Shown: in pieces, positions 43,057 through 52,715 of the stretch
Position numbering within the stretch: the stretch's first letter is position 1
How the letters are laid out: every line of letters begins with the position of its first letter
Origin: Pseudomonas migulae NBRC 103157
GTDB taxonomy: Bacteria > Pseudomonadota > Gammaproteobacteria > Pseudomonadales > Pseudomonadaceae
NCBI RefSeq assembly: GCF_002091715.1
Contig: NZ_BDAG01000034.1
Span: forward strand, 22,592-86,591
DNA: 64,000 bases
Direction of reading: 5' to 3'
Made by a program: the position numbers and the translations under genes
The notes under the pieces: generated by a model
What the model was told of the DNA's origin: nothing
Seen by the model: the letters and a program-made list of their open reading frames with translations, nothing else
Database searches by the model: none

Positions 43057-43080
43057 TGAACTGTGGCGGCTGATAAACCG

Positions 43081-43165
43081 CCTTCGCGAGCAAGCCCGCT
43101 CCCACCTTCGACCGTATCTGACTTGAGAACTCGGTCAGCTGTGGGAGCGGGCGTGCTCGCGAAGG
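43081..43165. repeat. REPIN (family A) between mtnA and gyrA
   Basis: Arms CCTTCGCGAGCAAGCCCGCT at 43081 (to 43105) and its complement 43141-43165 (one mismatch, GCGTGC) flank 35 bp. Confidence 0.88.
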
Positions 43166-43492
43166 GCCCCTCGCTGCCACCAAACAACCCCCATTCCCCC
43201 CGAAATTCTTCATTAAAAAGGCCTCTAAGCCTCTCTCGTCCCCTATCAGCCTGTCATCGGTCAACTAACTATGCTCCATGCGCATCTGGGGGATAGGTGC
43301 GTGGCGGCTCTTGTGATAACATCCGGCGGTTTCCAAGGTAGCCCGATGCGGCTGCCTTTACTGCGCAGATCCATGGCATAACTCGTTGATTTGTCGTAAG
43401 TCGGTGCATTGGCACTCAGCCTGCATCGGCGAGCTTCGTTCGTCCCATATGGATGTGACGAAGTTTCACCAGAAAAAGGAATCAGGCTTCTC
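43166..43492 (+). promoter_or_regulatory. gyrA upstream region with leader hairpin
   Basis: No gene is seen. A hairpin CTTCGT (43434-43439) pairs with ACGAAG (43458-43463), with CCATATGG inside, 29 bp before the gyrA start. Comparative work has described a conserved structured RNA (the gyrA RNA motif) in this position in Pseudomonas; whether this leader is an instance needs a covariance-model test. Confidence 0.45.
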
Positions 43493-46147
43493 ATGGGCGA
43501 ACTGGCCAAAGAAATCCTCCCGGTCAATATCGAAGACGAGCTGAAGCAGTCCTACCTCGACTACGCGATGAGCGTAATTGTCGGGCGGGCACTGCCGGAT
43601 GCGCGCGATGGCTTGAAGCCCGTGCACCGGCGTGTGCTGTTCGCGATGAGCGAGCTGGGCAACGACTTCAACAAGCCGTACAAGAAATCTGCCCGTGTTG
43701 TCGGTGACGTGATCGGTAAGTATCACCCGCACGGTGATACCGCGGTGTACGACACCATCGTTCGGATGGCGCAGCCATTCTCGCTGCGCTACCTGCTGGT
43801 AGACGGTCAGGGCAACTTCGGTTCGGTGGACGGCGACAACGCCGCGGCCATGCGATACACCGAAGTGCGCATGACCAAGCTGGCGCACGAGCTGCTGGCT
43901 GACCTGCACAAGGAAACCGTGGACTGGGTGCCGAACTACGACGGCACCGAAATGATCCCGGCGGTCATGCCGACCCGTATTCCCAATCTGCTGGTCAACG
44001 GCTCCAGCGGTATCGCCGTGGGCATGGCGACCAACATTCCGCCGCACAACCTCGGTGAAGTCATCGACGGTTGCCTGGCGCTCATCGACAACCCAGAGTT
44101 GACCATCGATGAGCTGATGCAATACATCCCCGGCCCGGACTTCCCGACCGCCGCGATCATCAACGGTCGCGCCGGCATCATCGAAGCCTACCGCACCGGT
44201 CGCGGCCGTATTTACATGCGTGCCCGCTCGATCATCGAAGACATCGACAAGGTCGGTGGCCGTCAGCAGATCGTCATCACCGAACTCCCTTACCAGCTGA
44301 ACAAGGCGCGTCTGATCGAGAAGATCGCCGAGCTGGTGAAAGAGAAGAAGCTCGAAGGCATCACCGAGCTGCGCGACGAGTCCGACAAGGACGGTATGCG
44401 CGTCGTGATCGAGCTGCGTCGTGGTGAAGTGCCTGAGGTGATCCTCAACAACCTCTACGCCCAGACCCAGCTGCAAGCGGTATTCGGCATCAACATCGTT
44501 GCACTGATCGACGGCCGTCCGCGGATCCTGAACCTCAAGGATCTGCTGGAAGCCTTCGTTCGTCACCGTCGCGAAGTCGTTACCCGTCGTACTGTGTTCG
44601 AACTGCGTAAAGCGCGCGAGCGTGGTCACATTCTGGAAGGTCAAGCGGTTGCCTTGTCGAACATCGACCCGGTCATCGCCCTGATCAAGGCCTCGCCAAC
44701 CCCGTCGGAAGCCAAGGAAGCGCTGATCAGCACGCCTTGGGAATCCTCCGCCGTGGTCGCGATGGTTGAACGTGCCGGTGCCGATTCGTGCCGTCCGGAA
44801 AACCTCGATCCGCAATACGGTCTGCGCGAAGGCAAGTACTTCCTGTCGCCGGAACAGGCGCAAGCCATTCTGGAACTGCGTCTGCACCGCCTGACCGGTC
44901 TGGAACACGAAAAACTGCTGGCCGAGTATCAAGAGATCCTCAACCAGATCGGCGAGCTGATCCGCATCCTCAACAGCGCCACACGCCTGATGGAAGTGAT
45001 CCGCGAAGAGCTGGAAGTGATTCGTGCCGAATACGGCGACGTGCGCCGCACCGAAATTCTCGATGCCCGTCTCGACCTGACCCTGGGTGACATGATCCCG
45101 GAAGAAGAGCGCGTCGTGACCATTTCCCACGGTGGCTACGCCAAGACCCAGCCATTGGCTGCGTACCAGGCCCAGCGTCGTGGCGGTAAAGGCAAATCGG
45201 CGACCGGCGTCAAGGATGAGGACTACATCGCTCACCTGCTGGTCGCCAACAGCCACACCACGCTGTTGCTGTTCTCCAGCAAAGGCAAGGTGTACTGGCT
45301 GAAAACCTACGAAATCCCGGAAGCGTCCCGCGCTGCCCGTGGTCGTCCGCTGGTCAACCTGCTGCCGCTGGACAGTGATGAGTACATCACCACCATGCTG
45401 CCGGTCGAGGAATACACCGAGGGTCACTTCATCTTCATGGCCACCGCCAAAGGCACCGTGAAGAAGACCCCGCTGGAATCCTTCAGCCGTCAACGCAGCG
45501 TTGGTCTGATCGCGCTGGAACTTGATGAAGGCGACGTACTGATTTCCGCCGCCATTACTGATGGCGATCGCGAAGTCATGCTGTTCTCCGACGGCGGCAA
45601 GGTCACTCGCTTCAAGGAAACCGACGTTCGAGCCATGGGCCGTACCGCTCGCGGTGTCCGCGGCATGCGTCTGCCGGAAGGCCAGAAGCTGATTTCCATG
45701 CTGATCCCGGAAGAAGGCAGCCAGATCCTCACCGCTTCGGCGCGTGGTTTCGGCAAGCGCACGGCGATCACCGAGTTCCCTGAGTACAAGCGTGGCGGTC
45801 AGGGCGTTATCGCGATGGTCAGCAACGACCGTAACGGCCGTCTGGTCGGCGCGGTTCAGGTGCTCGACGGCGAGGAAATCATGCTGATTTCCGACCAGGG
45901 TACTTTGGTTCGTACCCGTGTCGACGAAGTCTCCAGCCTGGGTCGTAACACCCAGGGCGTAACCTTGATCAAGCTGGCCAGCGATGAAACGCTGGTAGGT
46001 CTTGAACGGGTTCAGGAGCCGTCGGAAGTCGAAGGCGAAGAGCTGGAGGGTGAAGAGGGTGCAGTGTTCGACGGTGAAGTCGTGATCGACGACGCTGCTG
46101 AAGACCAGCAGCTCGACGCCGCCGCTGACGAAGAACCGCAAGAGTAA
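43493..46147 (+). CDS. gyrA: DNA gyrase subunit A
   Basis: GyrA is the DNA-breaking subunit of gyrase, which introduces negative supercoils. The 884-residue protein is full length: N-terminal LKQSYLDYAMSVIVGRALPDARDGLKPVHRR, catalytic Tyr122 in AAAMRYTEVRM, the QRDR with HGDTAVYD, and six C-terminal beta-propeller repeats ending in an acidic tail (EEGAVFDGEVVIDDAAEDQQLDAAADEEPQE). Position 83 is Thr and position 87 is Asp, as in wild-type P. aeruginosa, so no target-site quinolone resistance change is visible there. The start MGELAKEI was used; the frame opens 28 codons earlier. Confidence 0.98.
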   Translation: MGELAKEILPVNIEDELKQSYLDYAMSVIVGRALPDARDGLKPVHRRVLFAMSELGNDFNKPYKKSARVVGDVIGKYHPHGDTAVYDTIVRMAQPFSLRYLLVDGQGNFGSVDGDNAAAMRYTEVRMTKLAHELLADLHKETVDWVPNYDGTEMIPAVMPTRIPNLLVNGSSGIAVGMATNIPPHNLGEVIDGCLALIDNPELTIDELMQYIPGPDFPTAAIINGRAGIIEAYRTGRGRIYMRARSIIEDIDKVGGRQQIVITELPYQLNKARLIEKIAELVKEKKLEGITELRDESDKDGMRVVIELRRGEVPEVILNNLYAQTQLQAVFGINIVALIDGRPRILNLKDLLEAFVRHRREVVTRRTVFELRKARERGHILEGQAVALSNIDPVIALIKASPTPSEAKEALISTPWESSAVVAMVERAGADSCRPENLDPQYGLREGKYFLSPEQAQAILELRLHRLTGLEHEKLLAEYQEILNQIGELIRILNSATRLMEVIREELEVIRAEYGDVRRTEILDARLDLTLGDMIPEEERVVTISHGGYAKTQPLAAYQAQRRGGKGKSATGVKDEDYIAHLLVANSHTTLLLFSSKGKVYWLKTYEIPEASRAARGRPLVNLLPLDSDEYITTMLPVEEYTEGHFIFMATAKGTVKKTPLESFSRQRSVGLIALELDEGDVLISAAITDGDREVMLFSDGGKVTRFKETDVRAMGRTARGVRGMRLPEGQKLISMLIPEEGSQILTASARGFGKRTAITEFPEYKRGGQGVIAMVSNDRNGRLVGAVQVLDGEEIMLISDQGTLVRTRVDEVSSLGRNTQGVTLIKLASDETLVGLERVQEPSEVEGEELEGEEGAVFDGEVVIDDAAEDQQLDAAADEEPQE

Positions 46148-46155
46148 GCGGACAA

Positions 46156-46191
46156 ACAGGGGGCGGATGAAAATTCGCCCCCTTGTTGTTT
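46156..46191 (+). terminator. gyrA 3' hairpin, probable terminator
   Basis: AACAGGGGGCG and CGCCCCCTTGTT form a long stem around GATGAAAATT just after the gyrA stop, followed by a TTGTTT-type run. It separates gyrA from the serC operon. Confidence 0.65.
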
Positions 46192-46228
46192 GTCCGTAAT
46201 GAAATATCGACACCCACGAAGATCAAAT

Positions 46229-46316
46229 GTGGGAGCGGGCTTGCTCGCGAAGGCGGACTGACATTCAGCACAGATGTCGCCTGTTACACCGCTTTCGCGA
46301 GCAAGCCCGCACCCAT
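46229..46316. repeat. REPIN (family A) between gyrA and serC
   Basis: Arms GTGGGAGCGGGCTTGCTCGC (46229 on) and TTCGCGAGCAAGCCCGCACC (46294-46313) are near-perfect complements around ~43 bp. Confidence 0.88.
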
Positions 46317-46370
46317 ATCAGGTCGGTGTCGACTGATATGTGATACCACCAAATCAGAGCGAGATTGGAT

Positions 46371-47456
46371 GTGAGCAAGAGAGCCTATAACTTCTGTGCC
46401 GGTCCTGCGGCACTTCCCGAAGCTGTCCTGCAGCGCGCCCAGGGTGAACTCCTTGATTGGCACGGCAAGGGCCTCTCGGTCATGGAAATGAGCCATCGCA
46501 GCGATGAGTTCGTGTCCATTGCGACCAAGGCCGAGCAGGATCTGCGTGATCTGCTGAATATCCCCTCGAACTATAAAGTGCTGTTTCTGCAAGGTGGCGC
46601 CAGCCAGCAATTCGCTCAGATCCCTCTGAACCTGTTGCCGGAAAGCGGCACTGCCGACTATATCGACACCGGTATCTGGTCGCAGAAAGCCATCGAAGAA
46701 GCGTCGCGCTACGGTAACGTCAACGTTGCCGCTACCGCCAAGCCTTACGACTATTTCGCTATCCCCGGTCAGAACGAGTGGAAGCTGTCGAAAGACGCGG
46801 CCTACGTTCACTACGCACCGAACGAAACCATTGGCGGTCTGGAATTCAACTGGGTCCCGGAAACCGGTGATGTTCCGCTGGTCGCCGACATGTCCTCGGA
46901 CATTCTCTCGCGCCCGATCGATGTTTCGCGCTTCGGCATGATCTACGCCGGCGCCCAGAAAAACATCGGCCCGAGCGGTATCGTCGTCAACATCGTTCGC
47001 GAAGACCTGCTGGGGCACGCCCGTTCCCTGTGCCCGACCATGCTCAACTACAAGGTCGCGGCCGATAACGGTTCGATGTACAACACCCCGCCAACCCTGG
47101 CCTGGTACTTGTCCGGCCTGGTGTTCGAGTGGCTGAAAGAGCAAGGTGGTGTAGAAGCCATCGGCAAGCTCAACGAAGTGAAACAGCGCACGTTGTACGA
47201 TTTCATCGATGCCAGCGGCCTCTACAGCAACCCGATCAACAAGTCCGACCGCTCGTGGATGAACGTGCCGTTCCGTCTGGCTGACGACCGTCTCGACAAG
47301 CCATTCCTGGCCGGTGCCGACGAACGTGGCCTGCTGAATCTCAAGGGTCACCGTTCCGTGGGCGGCATGCGCGCCTCCATCTATAACGCCGTCGACATCG
47401 TTGCGGTCAACGCACTGGTTTCGTACATGGCAGAGTTCGAGAAGGAACACGGCTAA
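46371..47456 (+). CDS. serC: 3-phosphoserine/phosphohydroxythreonine aminotransferase
   Basis: SerC transaminates 3-phosphohydroxypyruvate in serine synthesis and also serves pyridoxine synthesis. The 361-residue protein starts FCAGPAALPEAVLQ after the first residues, with PLP Lys197 in IYAGAQKNIGPSG. Frame analysis shows GTG as the start (46371, MSKRAYNF); the ATG at 46369 is out of frame and an upstream TTG at 46365 would add two residues. Its TAA overlaps the pheA ATG as TAATG, giving tight coupling. Confidence 0.96.
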   Translation: MSKRAYNFCAGPAALPEAVLQRAQGELLDWHGKGLSVMEMSHRSDEFVSIATKAEQDLRDLLNIPSNYKVLFLQGGASQQFAQIPLNLLPESGTADYIDTGIWSQKAIEEASRYGNVNVAATAKPYDYFAIPGQNEWKLSKDAAYVHYAPNETIGGLEFNWVPETGDVPLVADMSSDILSRPIDVSRFGMIYAGAQKNIGPSGIVVNIVREDLLGHARSLCPTMLNYKVAADNGSMYNTPPTLAWYLSGLVFEWLKEQGGVEAIGKLNEVKQRTLYDFIDASGLYSNPINKSDRSWMNVPFRLADDRLDKPFLAGADERGLLNLKGHRSVGGMRASIYNAVDIVAVNALVSYMAEFEKEHG

Positions 47457-48550
47457 TGTCTGAGCAAGAACTCAAGGCACTGCGCCTGCGCATTGATGCC
47501 CTGGACGAAAAAGTCCTGGAGCTGATCAGTGAGCGCGCACGCTGCGCCCAGGAAGTTGCGCGAGTAAAGATGGCCTCGCTGGCCGAAGGCGAAGTGCCGG
47601 TGTTCTATCGTCCTGAGCGTGAAGCTCAGGTGCTCAAGCGTGTGATGGAGCGCAATCAGGGGCCGCTGGGCAACGAAGAGATGGCGCGGCTGTTCCGCGA
47701 AATCATGTCCTCGTGCCTGGCCCTCGAACAGCCGCTGAAAGTGGCTTACCTCGGCCCTGAAGGCACCTTCACTCAAGCGGCGGCCATGAAGCATTTCGGT
47801 CACGCGGTGATCAGCAAGCCAATGGCGGCGATCGACGAAGTGTTCCGCGAAGTGGCTGCGGGCGCGGTGAACTTTGGCGTGGTTCCGGTGGAAAACTCCA
47901 CTGAGGGCGCGGTCAACCACACCCTCGACAGCTTCCTCGAACACGACATGGTCATTTGTGGCGAAGTCGAGTTGCGGATTCACCACCACTTGCTGGTCGG
48001 TGAAAACACCAAGACCGACAGCATCAGCCGCATCTATTCCCACGCCCAGTCGCTGGCCCAGTGCCGCAAGTGGCTGGACGCACACTACCCGAATGTCGAG
48101 CGCGTGGCGGTTTCGAGCAACGCCGAAGCGGCGAAGCGGGTCAAGGGTGAGTGGAACTCGGCGGCGATCGCCGGCGACATGGCCGCAGGCTTGTACGGGC
48201 TGACCCGTCTGGCCGAGAAAATCGAGGATCGCCCGGACAACTCCACGCGATTCCTGATGATCGGCAGCCAGGAAGTGCCGCCGACCGGCGACGACAAGAC
48301 CTCGATCATCGTGTCGATGAGCAACAAACCCGGTGCGCTTCACGAGTTGCTGGTGCCGTTCCACGACAACGGCATCGACCTGACGCGTATCGAGACGCGT
48401 CCTTCGCGCAGCGGTAAATGGACCTACGTGTTCTTTATCGACTTCGTCGGTCACCACCGCGATCCGCTGGTCAAAGGTGTGCTGGAAAAAATCAGTCAGG
48501 AAGCAGTGGCACTTAAAGTGTTGGGTTCCTACCCGAAAGCAGTTCTCTAA
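47456..48550 (+). CDS. pheA: Chorismate mutase / prephenate dehydratase (P-protein)
   Basis: The bifunctional enzyme makes phenylpyruvate from chorismate. Residues 1-90 are the AroQ-type chorismate mutase (LRLRIDALDEKVLELISERARCAQEVARVK), followed by prephenate dehydratase with YLGPEGTFTQAAAMKHFG near residue 100 and GVVPVENSTEGAVNHTLD near residue 142. An ACT domain at about 275-360 (SMSNKPGALHELLVPFHDNGIDLTRIETRPSR) should give feedback inhibition by phenylalanine. 364 residues, full length. Confidence 0.97.
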   Translation: MSEQELKALRLRIDALDEKVLELISERARCAQEVARVKMASLAEGEVPVFYRPEREAQVLKRVMERNQGPLGNEEMARLFREIMSSCLALEQPLKVAYLGPEGTFTQAAAMKHFGHAVISKPMAAIDEVFREVAAGAVNFGVVPVENSTEGAVNHTLDSFLEHDMVICGEVELRIHHHLLVGENTKTDSISRIYSHAQSLAQCRKWLDAHYPNVERVAVSSNAEAAKRVKGEWNSAAIAGDMAAGLYGLTRLAEKIEDRPDNSTRFLMIGSQEVPPTGDDKTSIIVSMSNKPGALHELLVPFHDNGIDLTRIETRPSRSGKWTYVFFIDFVGHHRDPLVKGVLEKISQEAVALKVLGSYPKAVL

Positions 48551-48560
48551 GGGGTAGCAA

Positions 48561-49673
48561 ATGAGTGGCAACTTCCTCGCTCTGGCACAGCCAGGCGTGC
48601 AACAACTCTCGCCTTACGTTCCGGGCAAGCCTGTGGACGAACTGGCGCGCGAGCTGGATATCGATCCGGCCAGCATCGTCAAACTGGCGAGCAACGAAAA
48701 CCCGTTGGGCGCCAGTCCGAAGGCGCTGGCGGCGATTCGTGAAGAGCTGGCCGAACTGACCCGTTATCCGGATGGCAACGGTTTTGCGCTCAAGACCCTG
48801 CTGGCCGACCAGTGCCGCGTCGAGCTGAATCAGGTGACGCTGGGCAATGGCTCCAACGACATTCTGGAGCTGGTCGCTCGCGCTTATCTGGCGCCGGGCC
48901 TGAACGCGGTGTTCAGCGAGCATGCGTTTGCGGTCTATCCGATCGTCACGCAAGCCGTCGGCGCAACCGCCAAAGTGATTCCGGCCAAAGACTGGGGGCA
49001 TGATCTGTCGGCCATGCTGGCTGCCATCGATGCCGATACCCGCGTGGTCTTCATCGCCAACCCGAACAACCCGACCGGAACCTGGTTTGGCGCCGAAGCG
49101 CTGGACGAGTTCCTGCAGGACGTACCGGAACACGTGCTGGTGGTGCTGGACGAGGCCTACATCGAATACGCCGAAGGCAGCGACCTGCCGGATGGTCTCG
49201 ACTACCTGGCGGCCTACCCGAATTTGCTGGTTTCGCGCACCTTCTCCAAGGCTTACGGCCTGGCGGCGCTGCGGGTCGGTTATGGCTTGTCCACCGCGGT
49301 GGTTGCCGATGTGCTGAACCGCGTCCGTCAGCCGTTCAACGTCAACAGCCTGGCCCTGGCCGCCGCGTGCGCTGCGTTGCAAGACGCCGACTACCTGGCT
49401 GAAAGCCGCCGCCTGAACGAAGCCGGCATGCAGCAGCTTGAAGCGGGTTTCCGCGAGCTCGGGCTGAGCTGGATTCCGTCCAAGGGTAACTTCATCTGCG
49501 TCGATCTGGGTCGTGTGGCGGCTCCGGTTTTCCAGGGGTTGTTGCGCGAAGGCGTGATCGTGCGTCCAGTGGCCAACTATGGCATGCCGAACCACCTGCG
49601 CATCACCATCGGCCTGCCGGCGGAAAACAGCCGCTTCCTTGAGGCGCTGACCAAGGTCCTGGCTCGTGGTTGA
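48561..49673 (+). CDS. hisC: Histidinol-phosphate aminotransferase
   Basis: This 370-residue class I PLP aminotransferase has NPNNPTGTWFG near residue 170, DEAYIEYAEGSD, and PLP Lys230 in SRTFSKAYGLAALRVGYG. HisC serves histidine synthesis; in this position between pheA and tyrA/aroA it may also transaminate aromatic keto acids (a second HisC copy would then sit in the his operon). A GGGG-type site precedes the ATG. Its stop overlaps the GTG start of the fusion gene. Confidence 0.94.
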   Translation: MSGNFLALAQPGVQQLSPYVPGKPVDELARELDIDPASIVKLASNENPLGASPKALAAIREELAELTRYPDGNGFALKTLLADQCRVELNQVTLGNGSNDILELVARAYLAPGLNAVFSEHAFAVYPIVTQAVGATAKVIPAKDWGHDLSAMLAAIDADTRVVFIANPNNPTGTWFGAEALDEFLQDVPEHVLVVLDEAYIEYAEGSDLPDGLDYLAAYPNLLVSRTFSKAYGLAALRVGYGLSTAVVADVLNRVRQPFNVNSLALAAACAALQDADYLAESRRLNEAGMQQLEAGFRELGLSWIPSKGNFICVDLGRVAAPVFQGLLREGVIVRPVANYGMPNHLRITIGLPAENSRFLEALTKVLARG

Positions 49674-51909
49674 TGTCACTGCTCTGCAATCTGCTGAACC
49701 TATGATCGGTCGCCTGGTGGTGGTCGGTCTGGGACTGATTGGCGGTTCGTTTGCCAAGGGGTTGCGTGAAAGCGGCCTGTGTCGCGAAGTCGTCGGTGTC
49801 GATCTCGATCCGCAGTCGCGCAAGCTCGCGGTTGAGTTGGGTGTGGTCGATCGCTGCGAAGACGACCTGGCGGTTGCTTGCCAGGGCGCAGACGTGATTC
49901 AGCTGGCCGTGCCGATCCTGGCCATGGAGAAAATGCTCGGCCGTTTGGCCGGCATGGACCTTGGCCAGGCGATTCTGACCGACGTCGGCAGCGCCAAAGG
50001 CAATGTCGTACGCGCCGCGACCGAAGCGTTTGGCGGCATGCCGGCGCGTTTCGTGCCGGGCCATCCGATTGCCGGTTCCGAGCAGAGCGGGGTGGAAGCC
50101 TCCAATGCCGAGCTGTTCCGTCGCCATAAAGTGATTCTGACACCGCTGGATCAAACTGATCCGGCCGCGCTGGCCGTGGTCGACCGTTTGTGGCGTGAAC
50201 TGGGCGCCGATGTCGAGCATATGCAGGTCGAACGTCACGACGAAGTGCTGGCGGCGACCAGCCATTTGCCACACTTGCTGGCGTTCGGTTTGGTCGACTC
50301 ACTGGCCAAACGCAATGAAAACCTTGAGATCTTCCGTTACGCTGCCGGCGGTTTCCGCGATTTCACAAGAATCGCGGGAAGTGACCCGGTCATGTGGCAC
50401 GACATCTTCCTCGCCAACCGCGAAGCTGTCCTGCGCACACTCGATACATTTCGCAGCGACCTCGACGCCTTGCGCGACGCGGTCGATGCAGGGGATGGGC
50501 ACCAATTGTTGGGCGTATTCACTCGCGCCCGGGTTGCCCGCGAACATTTCAGTAAAATCCTGGCCCGCCGGGCTTATGTGGACGCTATGAACTCCAACGA
50601 CCTGATTTTCCTGGCACAACCTGGTGGCCGCCTGACTGGGCGGATTCGTGTACCGGGCGACAAATCGATTTCCCACCGTTCGATCATGCTCGGCTCCCTC
50701 GCCGAAGGCACCACCGAAGTGGAAGGTTTTCTTGAGGGCGAAGATGCCCTGGCGACCTTGCAGGCCTTCCGCGACATGGGTGTCGTGATCGAAGGTCCGC
50801 ACCATGGGCGCGTGACCATCCACGGTGTCGGCCTGCATGGCCTGAAGCCTGCGCCGGGCCCGATCTATCTGGGCAACTCCGGCACCTCGATGCGCCTGCT
50901 GTCCGGCCTGTTGGCTGCGCAGAACTTCGACAGCACCCTGACGGGGGACGCCTCGCTGTCCAAGCGTCCGATGAATCGCGTGGCCAATCCGCTGCGTGAA
51001 ATGGGCGCCGTGATCGAGACCGCTGCAGAAGGTCGTCCGCCAATGACCATCCGTGGCGGCAACAAGCTCAAAGGCCTGACCTACACCATGCCGATGGCCA
51101 GCGCCCAGGTTAAATCCTGCCTGCTGCTGGCGGGGCTGTACGCCGAAGGCAAGACCACCGTCACCGAGCCTGCACCAACCCGCGACCACACCGAGCGCAT
51201 GCTGCGCGGTTTCGGCTACCCGGTCACTGTCAATGGCGCAACCGCTTCGGTCGAGTCCGGGCACAAGCTGACCGCGACCCACATTGAAGTGCCCGGCGAT
51301 ATTTCGTCCTCGGCGTTCTTCCTGGTGGCGGCATCGATCGCCGAAGGTTCCGAGCTGGTGCTCGAGCACGTCGGCATCAACCCGACCCGCACCGGCGTAA
51401 TCGACATCCTGCGTCTGATGGGCGCTGACATTACCCTGGAAAACCAGCGTGAAGTCGGCGGCGAACCCGTAGCGGACCTGCGCGTGCGTGCAGCTAAACT
51501 CAAAGGTATCGAGATTCCCGAAGCGCTGGTTCCATTGGCTATCGACGAATTCCCGGTGCTGTTCGTGGCGGCGGCCTGTGCCGAAGGGCGCACCATCCTG
51601 CGTGGCGCCGAAGAATTGCGCGTCAAGGAATCGGACCGGATCCAGGTCATGGCCGATGGCTTGCTGGCACTGGGCGTCAAATGCGAACCGACGCCGGACG
51701 GCATCATCATCGACGGCGGCCTGATCGGCGGCGGCGAAGTGCATGGTCACGGCGATCACCGGATTGCCATGGCCTTCAGCGTTGCTTCCCTGCGCGCCAC
51801 TGCACCGATCCGCATTCATGATTGCGCCAACGTCGCGACCTCGTTCCCGAACTTCCTGGCGCTGTGCGCACAGGTCGGTATCCGTGTTGCCCAAGAGGCT
51901 CAGTCGTGA
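49666..51909 (+). CDS. Fused prephenate dehydrogenase - EPSP synthase (TyrA-AroA)
   Basis: The 747-residue protein joins two enzymes of aromatic amino acid synthesis. Residues 18-300 are the TyrA-type dehydrogenase with VVVGLGLIGGSFAKGL and a PGHPIAGSEQSGVEAS block. From residue 308 (MNSNDLIFLAQPGGRLTGRIRVPGDKSISHRS) it is AroA, with LGNSGTSMRLLSGLLAAQ, GDASLSKRPMNRV, and DEFPVLFVAAACAEG catalytic segments. This fusion is typical of Pseudomonas. The GTG start overlaps hisC by eight bases; the ATG at 49702 is an alternative. cmk overlaps its stop. Confidence 0.97.
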   Translation: MVDVTALQSAEPMIGRLVVVGLGLIGGSFAKGLRESGLCREVVGVDLDPQSRKLAVELGVVDRCEDDLAVACQGADVIQLAVPILAMEKMLGRLAGMDLGQAILTDVGSAKGNVVRAATEAFGGMPARFVPGHPIAGSEQSGVEASNAELFRRHKVILTPLDQTDPAALAVVDRLWRELGADVEHMQVERHDEVLAATSHLPHLLAFGLVDSLAKRNENLEIFRYAAGGFRDFTRIAGSDPVMWHDIFLANREAVLRTLDTFRSDLDALRDAVDAGDGHQLLGVFTRARVAREHFSKILARRAYVDAMNSNDLIFLAQPGGRLTGRIRVPGDKSISHRSIMLGSLAEGTTEVEGFLEGEDALATLQAFRDMGVVIEGPHHGRVTIHGVGLHGLKPAPGPIYLGNSGTSMRLLSGLLAAQNFDSTLTGDASLSKRPMNRVANPLREMGAVIETAAEGRPPMTIRGGNKLKGLTYTMPMASAQVKSCLLLAGLYAEGKTTVTEPAPTRDHTERMLRGFGYPVTVNGATASVESGHKLTATHIEVPGDISSSAFFLVAASIAEGSELVLEHVGINPTRTGVIDILRLMGADITLENQREVGGEPVADLRVRAAKLKGIEIPEALVPLAIDEFPVLFVAAACAEGRTILRGAEELRVKESDRIQVMADGLLALGVKCEPTPDGIIIDGGLIGGGEVHGHGDHRIAMAFSVASLRATAPIRIHDCANVATSFPNFLALCAQVGIRVAQEAQS

Positions 51910-52595
51910 ATATCAAGCCACCGGTCATCACCATCGACGGCCCGAGCGGGTCGGGCAAAGGCACTATCGCCGGGATTCTGGCCAAGCGTCTGGGCTGGTG
52001 CCTGCTGGATTCCGGTGCGTTGTACCGTCTGCTGGCATTTGCCGCGCGCAACCACGGCGTGGACTTGACCAATGAAGAGTCGCTGAAACTGCTCGCGGCT
52101 CATCTGGACGTGCAGTTCGTCGGGGCGACCGAAGGTCATCCGCAGCGCATCATCCTCGAAGGTGACGATGTCACCGATGATCTGCGCAACGAACAAGTGG
52201 GCGCGTGGGCCTCGCAAGTGGCCGCCTTGCCGGCCGTGCGCGACGCTCTGCTGCAGCGTCAGCGGGCATTTCAGGAAGCACCGGGCCTGGTGGCCGATGG
52301 TCGCGACATGGGCACCGTGGTTTTCCCCGATGCGCCGCTGAAGATATTCCTCACTGCCAGTGCCGAGGAGCGTGCGCGCCGTCGATACTTGCAGTTGAAG
52401 GGCAAAGTCGATGGTGTTAGTCTGTCGAGTCTGCTAGATGAGATACGTGTCCGCGATGAGCGTGACACCCAGCGAGCGGTAGCCCCGCTCAAGCCGGCGG
52501 CTGACGCCATCCAGCTGGATTCCACGGAATTATCCATCGATCAGGTGCTGGAACGCATCATGAGCGAGATCGCCATTCGCGATATCGCCGGATGA
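51906..52595 (+). CDS. cmk: Cytidylate kinase
   Basis: Cmk phosphorylates CMP and dCMP. The 229-residue protein starts with P-loop ITIDGPSGSGKGTIAGILAKRLGW, has LDSGALYRLLA, VADGRDMGTVVFPDAPLKIFLTASAEERARRRYLQLK, and RDERDTQRAVAPLKPAADA with catalytic Arg. The GTG start overlaps the preceding TGA (GTGA), so it is translationally coupled to tyrA-aroA. rpsA follows 120 bp later. Confidence 0.96.
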   Translation: MNIKPPVITIDGPSGSGKGTIAGILAKRLGWCLLDSGALYRLLAFAARNHGVDLTNEESLKLLAAHLDVQFVGATEGHPQRIILEGDDVTDDLRNEQVGAWASQVAALPAVRDALLQRQRAFQEAPGLVADGRDMGTVVFPDAPLKIFLTASAEERARRRYLQLKGKVDGVSLSSLLDEIRVRDERDTQRAVAPLKPAADAIQLDSTELSIDQVLERIMSEIAIRDIAG

Positions 52596-52715
52596 CCAAG
52601 AAGCTTCGCAGGGGACCAGTCATAGTCCTGAGGTGCTTCTTTTAAATGAAACTAACCCACATCGTCTGGGATGTGGAGATGGGCGTATTCTTCGCCCTCA
52701 TCAACAGGAATTAAA
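52596..52715 (+). promoter_or_regulatory. rpsA leader with hairpin
   Basis: CCACATC-GTCTG-GGATGTGG (about 52659-52678) forms a hairpin 38 bp before the rpsA start. rpsA leaders in gammaproteobacteria are known to mediate S1 autoregulation; AGGA before the ATG is the ribosome site. Confidence 0.5.

Noticed and set aside
43466..46213. Very long open frame antisense to gyrA
   Set aside because: It mirrors the gyrA codons, lacks any family motif and has the composition expected of a GC-rich antisense shadow.
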